Notes under the pieces: generated by a model
Databases searched by the model: none
Told to the model about the DNA's origin: nothing
The model's input: the letters and a program-made list of their open reading frames with translations, nothing else
Source: CAZXMB01 sp964641715
GTDB taxonomy: Bacteria > Desulfobacterota > BSN033 > UBA1163
Length of the DNA: 24,263 bases
Direction of reading: 5' to 3'
Assembly: GCA_964641715.1 (NCBI GenBank)
Contig: CAZXMB010000019.1
Location: forward strand, 1 to 24,263
Program-made: the position numbers and the translations under genes
Shown here: positions 21,633 through 24,263 of the stretch, one piece after another
How positions within the stretch are numbered: position 1 is the first letter of the stretch
How the letters are laid out: each line of letters opens with the position of its first letter

Positions 21633-21673
21633 AAAAGGCGGATTTGGCCTCCTGTGTCCGATCCGCCTTTTTT
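21633..21673 (+). terminator. Rho-independent terminator
   Basis: AAAAGGCGGAT (21633-21643) pairs with ATCCGCCTTTT (21661-21671), and the T run continues to 21673. It ends the transcript of the small membrane-protein gene, about 20 nt past its stop. Confidence 0.85.
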
Positions 21674-21721
21674 CTTTCCCTTGCTTCTTGAAATCACCCG
21701 CTTTTCATTAGACCTGAGAAT

Positions 21722-21898
21722 ATGAAAAAACTTGAGCCGGAAAATGAAATCATTAAGGTGGATCAGGAGATTGGGATCGCATGGATACTCCTTCCGCCCG
21801 ATCCATCCCTGGGAGGGTTTCGCGGAATATCCCCCCGGATCATGGATGAAGCGAAATTCCTCGCCGCAAAGAAAAAGTCGAAGGGAAAAAAGGATTGA
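21722..21898 (+). CDS. Possible 58-residue protein
   Basis: An ATG frame begins MKKLEPENEIIKVDQEIGIA, continues WILLPPDPSLGGFRG and ends in a Lys-rich tail. The composition is protein-like, with a hydrophobic/Pro core and a basic C-terminus, and no rival frame is better. However, the ribosome site is weak (GAG about 8 nt upstream) and no family is recognised. It sits just after the terminator of the preceding gene and ends 12 bp before the convergent Cys-rich gene. Confidence 0.35.
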   Translation: MKKLEPENEIIKVDQEIGIAWILLPPDPSLGGFRGISPRIMDEAKFLAAKKKSKGKKD

Positions 21899-21910
21899 AG
21901 GTCATGGACC

Positions 21911-22156
21911 TCACCTCTCCCGCTTCAGGATCACCCTTTCGCACCCCCAACGGCAATCCATCCCTCCAAATTCTGTCAGCAGGGGATTCTGACAATCGAT
22001 CTGTTTGAGTGTCCTCTGAAGGATTCTCCCCTTCTCTGAAACGACATCCCACTCGCACATCACCCGGGTCCTCCCCTTCCCTTCGGGGCAGGCGATCGTC
22101 CTCCATTCCCTCTCCTTTTTCTGTTCCATCTTAAAGATCCTCCCAGGTTTCTCCAT
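21911..22156 (-). CDS. Small five-cysteine protein, possible metal binder
   Basis: The 81-residue protein is charged, with Cys at 23 (in ACPEG), 34 (MCEWD), 55 (DCQNP), 68 and 72 (MDCRWGC). The spacing of two separated Cys followed by a CxxxC suggests a zinc or other metal site, but it matches no motif recognised here. Its ATG overlaps the TGA of the TPR gene as TGATG, so translation is probably coupled. A TTG one codon earlier is the start of the longest frame and is less likely. It is last in the ychF-TPR-Cys group. The function is unknown. Confidence 0.65.
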   Translation of the reverse strand: MEKPGRIFKMEQKKEREWRTIACPEGKGRTRVMCEWDVVSEKGRILQRTLKQIDCQNPLLTEFGGMDCRWGCERVILKRER

Positions 22157-22731
22157 CAATGTTTGACCCGTTCTTCCCTCTTTTCTTCTTTAAACTGCTG
22201 ATCCAGGATACCTCCGTGAAGGATAATGCCATCGGGATCGGCGCTGATCGCCTTGAGGTAGTAATGCTCTGCCTTCCTGCTCTCACCAATTCTCTCATAA
22301 CACTCCCCCATTAGATTGAGGGCATCCTTGAAGGTGGGTAGAAATTCAATCACTTCCTCCAGGGTGTTGATCGCCGCATAATAACGCCCCAATCTCCAGA
22401 AGCATGCCGCCAACCAGTAATGCCCCTGATAATGCTTGGGGTTCAATCGGATGACCCTTTCATAATAAGGAATGGCCTTTTCAACCATCCCCCTTCTGAA
22501 ATAAAGGCCCGCCAAACTCATGAAGACCGGGATGCTCCGGGGTTCTCTTTTTAATATCCCCTTATACTGCCTCACCGATCTCTTCAGCAGGTTCGCTCGG
22601 TCATAGGCATTCGCCTTTCCAAAGAGGTAATTGAGCCTGACCTCCTCTAAGGTAAGTTCTTCAAAAATAAGGTCTCTGGTAAGGGACCACAGGACAGGAA
22701 TCATATAAAAGAGATATCGGATTGATTTCAT
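22156..22731 (-). CDS. TPR-repeat protein
   Basis: This 191-residue protein contains at least three tetratricopeptide repeats: about residues 66-99 (SLAGLYFRRGMVEKAIPYYE), 100-133 (WLAACFWRLGRYYAAINTLE) and 134-167 (LMGECYERIGESRKAEHYYL), with the canonical W/L-G-A/Y-P pattern. Upstream repeats are degenerate (RANLLKRSVRQYKGILKREP). The first 20 residues are hydrophobic and aromatic and may form a membrane anchor or just a helix. TPRs mediate protein-protein contacts; the partner is unknown. The ATG follows AAGGA by about 9 nt. It lies 169 bp after ychF, the gap being filled by an inverted repeat, and its stop overlaps the start of the five-cysteine gene. Confidence 0.85.
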   Translation of the reverse strand: MKSIRYLFYMIPVLWSLTRDLIFEELTLEEVRLNYLFGKANAYDRANLLKRSVRQYKGILKREPRSIPVFMSLAGLYFRRGMVEKAIPYYERVIRLNPKHYQGHYWLAACFWRLGRYYAAINTLEEVIEFLPTFKDALNLMGECYERIGESRKAEHYYLKAISADPDGIILHGGILDQQFKEEKREERVKH

Positions 22732-22748
22732 ATCGGTTGATCCTTAGT

Positions 22749-22889
22749 AAATACGAAATCCGAATATCGAAATCCGAAACAAATCTGAATTTCCAAAATT
22801 CAAATTTCTTAAACTTTTATTTATTTCGAAAATTTGGAATTGGATCATTTAGGATTGTTTCGAATTTCGGAATTTCGTGCTTCGAATTT
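22749..22889. repeat. Long imperfect inverted repeat between ychF and the TPR gene
   Basis: The left arm begins AAATACGAAATCCGAATATC (22749 on). The reverse complement of the right arm (from 22889 inward) begins AAATTCGAAGCACGAAATTC, and the two stay alignable with small gaps for about 60 nt. Both are reiterations of CGAAAT/CCGAA-type words. The element fills nearly the whole spacer between the ychF stop and the TPR start, with no coding. Confidence 0.6.
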
Positions 22890-22900
22890 ATTTTTTATTA

Positions 22901-23995
22901 TTATACATGGAAACGGAAATGGATGATATCCCCATCCTGGATGAGATACTCTTTTCCCTCCGATCGGAGAAGCCCTTTCTCCCTCGCTAAATGTTCGGAA
23001 CCGCAGGAAACAAACTCTTCGTAGGAAATGGCCTCCGCACGGATGAATCCGCGCTCCATATCCGTGTGGATCTTTCCTGCGGCCCTGGGAGCAGGGGTTC
23101 CCCTGGGGACTGTCCAGGCCCTGAGATCTAAACTGACGGTGGTGTAAAAGGTGACCAGATCTAACACTTCATAGCCCACCCGTATCAATCGCTCCAAGCT
23201 TGAGCCTTCGAGCCCCAGTTCCTTTCTGAACTCGTCTCTTTCCTCCTCGTTCAACTCTGAGAGTTCGGCCTCAAGGTCTCCACAGATAATAACCACTCGA
23301 TGGCCCTCCCTCTCTGCCCAATCAAGCATGGTTTTCAAACAGGAGCCCTCTCCTCTTAATTCGGCCTGGTCCACATTGGCTACATAAAAGACAGGTTTTG
23401 AAGTCAGAAGCTGGAGTTCCGAATAAACGGCCTTTCTTTCCCCCGTGATTTGGAGGTCTTTGGCCATCCGTCCCCGATTCAGCAGGGCCTGAACTTCCCG
23501 GTAGACCTCTAACTCCTGAGCGGCCTCTTTGGCTCCGACCCTGTGAAGTTTCTCCACCTTGGCCATTCTCTTCTCCAGGGTCTGAAGATCGGCCAGGATG
23601 AGTTCGGTATTAACCACTTCAATATCTCTCACCGGATCGAGGGAGCCGAAGTCATGGGCGACTTTCTTATTTTCGAAACATCGAACCGTATGGGCAATGG
23701 CATCCACATTCCGAATATGTTCTAAAAATTGATTTCCCAGCCCTTCGCCTTTGCTGGACCCTTTGACGAGCCCGGCGATATCAAAGAATTCAAGCGTCGT
23801 AGGGGTCAATTTTTTTGGCTGGATGATCCTGGCAATACCCTCCAGCCTCCTGTCCGGGACGGCAACGATACCGATATTGGGCTGGATCGTACAGAAACGG
23901 TAACTCGCGACCTCTGCGCCCGCCGCTGTCAGGGCATTGAATAGGGTTGACTTTCCCACATTGGGAAGGCCAACAATGCCACACCGAAAACCCAT
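22901..23995 (-). CDS. ychF: YchF/Ola1-type P-loop ATPase
   Basis: This 364-residue Obg-family P-loop NTPase is a ribosome-associated regulator that prefers ATP in characterised members. GLPNVGKS (9-16) is the P-loop, FDIAGLVKGSSKGEGLGNQF spans G3 and the switch, and the specificity segment reads NVDQ where most YchF have NxxE. The C-terminal TGS domain is complete (AWTVPRGTPAPRAAGKIH, GFIRAEAISYE, IQDGDIIHFRF). The longest frame begins at 24097, but its first 34 codons run through a word-repeat element. The ATG at 23995, behind GGGGAAGGG, starts the conserved MGFRCGIVGLPNVGKS and gives the usual length. It heads the ychF-TPR-Cys group. Confidence 0.95.
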   Translation of the reverse strand: MGFRCGIVGLPNVGKSTLFNALTAAGAEVASYRFCTIQPNIGIVAVPDRRLEGIARIIQPKKLTPTTLEFFDIAGLVKGSSKGEGLGNQFLEHIRNVDAIAHTVRCFENKKVAHDFGSLDPVRDIEVVNTELILADLQTLEKRMAKVEKLHRVGAKEAAQELEVYREVQALLNRGRMAKDLQITGERKAVYSELQLLTSKPVFYVANVDQAELRGEGSCLKTMLDWAEREGHRVVIICGDLEAELSELNEEERDEFRKELGLEGSSLERLIRVGYEVLDLVTFYTTVSLDLRAWTVPRGTPAPRAAGKIHTDMERGFIRAEAISYEEFVSCGSEHLAREKGLLRSEGKEYLIQDGDIIHFRFHV

Positions 23996-24018
23996 TCCCT
24001 TCCCCAAAAATGTTAAGT

Positions 24019-24146
24019 GGTTAAGGCTATGAAGCCCGGTTGGTACAATGAACGATGGACAAAGAACAATGAACAAAAAGGATGATACACTGTTCATCGT
24101 TTAACGTTCATTGTCTCTAAATGATACTGGCCTCTTTGTCCTTACC
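24019..24146. repeat. Long imperfect inverted repeat upstream of ychF
   Basis: ACAATGAACG (24045-24054) and its exact complement CGTTCATTGT (24105-24114) frame inner GAACAATGAACA (24064-24075) and TGTTCATCGTTT (24091-24102). Outer GGTTAAGG/CCTTACC extend the symmetry. It is built of reiterated AATGAAC words. It lies immediately upstream of ychF, in its presumed leader or promoter region. Confidence 0.6.
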
Positions 24147-24184
24147 CTTGGCCCCTTGGACTTTTATTTTCTAAGTAATATTTG

Positions 24185-24263
24185 TATAATAAAATTGAGA
24201 TAAAATAAAGGGGCTTCAACTGGTGGAGGTCAGATGGGGGAAAAGGAATGAAAGCGCAGAATC
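24185..24263 (+). other. Right-edge promoter and possible truncated gene start
   Basis: A consensus TATAAT at 24185-24190 points right, but no good -35 box lies at the proper distance. Downstream are GGTGGAGG and AAAAGG ribosome-like sites, and an ATG at 24248 opens a frame cut by the window edge after five codons. Too little is present to identify a product. Confidence 0.25.

Noticed and set aside
23996..24097. 34-codon N-terminal extension of ychF
   Set aside because: It reads through a word-repeat palindromic element, has no similarity to YchF N-termini, and a better start with a ribosome site lies at 23995.

Overview
The window is bacterial chromosome, densely coded, with short operons, Shine-Dalgarno sites, sigma70-type promoters and one strong sigma54-type promoter. 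The gene families present suggest an anaerobic, Gram-negative, deltaproteobacterial (Desulfobacterota-like) lineage. Pointers to this are a GatCA amidotransferase, an E. coli/archaeal-type aspartate carbamoyltransferase, carbamate kinase, a COG2403 'cyclic-2,3-diphosphoglycerate synthetase-like' GTPase, a lipoprotein with a lipobox, and a pseudo-receiver protein with a long Glu-rich linker. The taxonomic call is inference; no rRNA or tRNA gene is visible.

Layout, left to right. (1) 1-244 holds a minus-strand terminator and tandem compound hairpins resembling the right end of an IS200/IS605-type element. (2) 245-2038 (minus) is a lipoprotein with CARDB-like repeats followed by an HD-domain phosphohydrolase. 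(3) 2289-3555 (plus) is low-specificity threonine aldolase followed by the C-terminal remnant of cutA. (4) 3550-9711 (minus) is an operon of pseudo-receiver protein, valS, gatC and gatA, with no gatB next to it. (5) 9817-12233 (minus) is dgt overlapping the COG2403 GTPase gene. (6) 12303-15230 (plus) is a tRNA nucleotidyltransferase/poly(A) polymerase-family gene, then purF under its own promoter. (7) 15290-15589 (minus) is a small exported protein behind a sigma54-type promoter. (8) 16030-21189 (minus) is argF, a cyclic-amidohydrolase (hydantoinase type) gene, pyrB, arcC and pyrE, a carbamoyl-phosphate-centred cluster. (9) 21394-21898 (plus) is a two-helix membrane protein and a possible 58-residue protein. 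(10) 21911-23995 (minus) is ychF, a TPR protein and a five-cysteine small protein.

How the genes fit together. The argF-to-pyrE cluster joins two carbamoyltransferases, a ring-opening amidohydrolase, carbamate kinase and orotate phosphoribosyltransferase. It can be read as biosynthetic, with carbamate kinase feeding Arg and pyrimidine synthesis, or as catabolic, with ureido-compounds cleaved to carbamoyl phosphate and then ATP. The sequence alone does not decide. The valS-gatC-gatA unit serves tRNA charging; dgt, purF and pyrE serve nucleotide pools.

The least explained structure is a set of four intergenic elements of about 120-140 bp, at 5034-5155, 17736-17873, 22749-22889 and 24019-24146. 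Each is a long imperfect inverted repeat built from reiterated short words. Their architecture is shared but their sequences are not. The other notable site is the sigma54 promoter with an upstream dyad in front of the small exported protein. Several starts were moved inward from the longest ORF (lipoprotein, valS, pseudo-receiver, dgt, small membrane protein, Cys-rich protein, ychF) on the basis of ribosome sites, promoters or family length.
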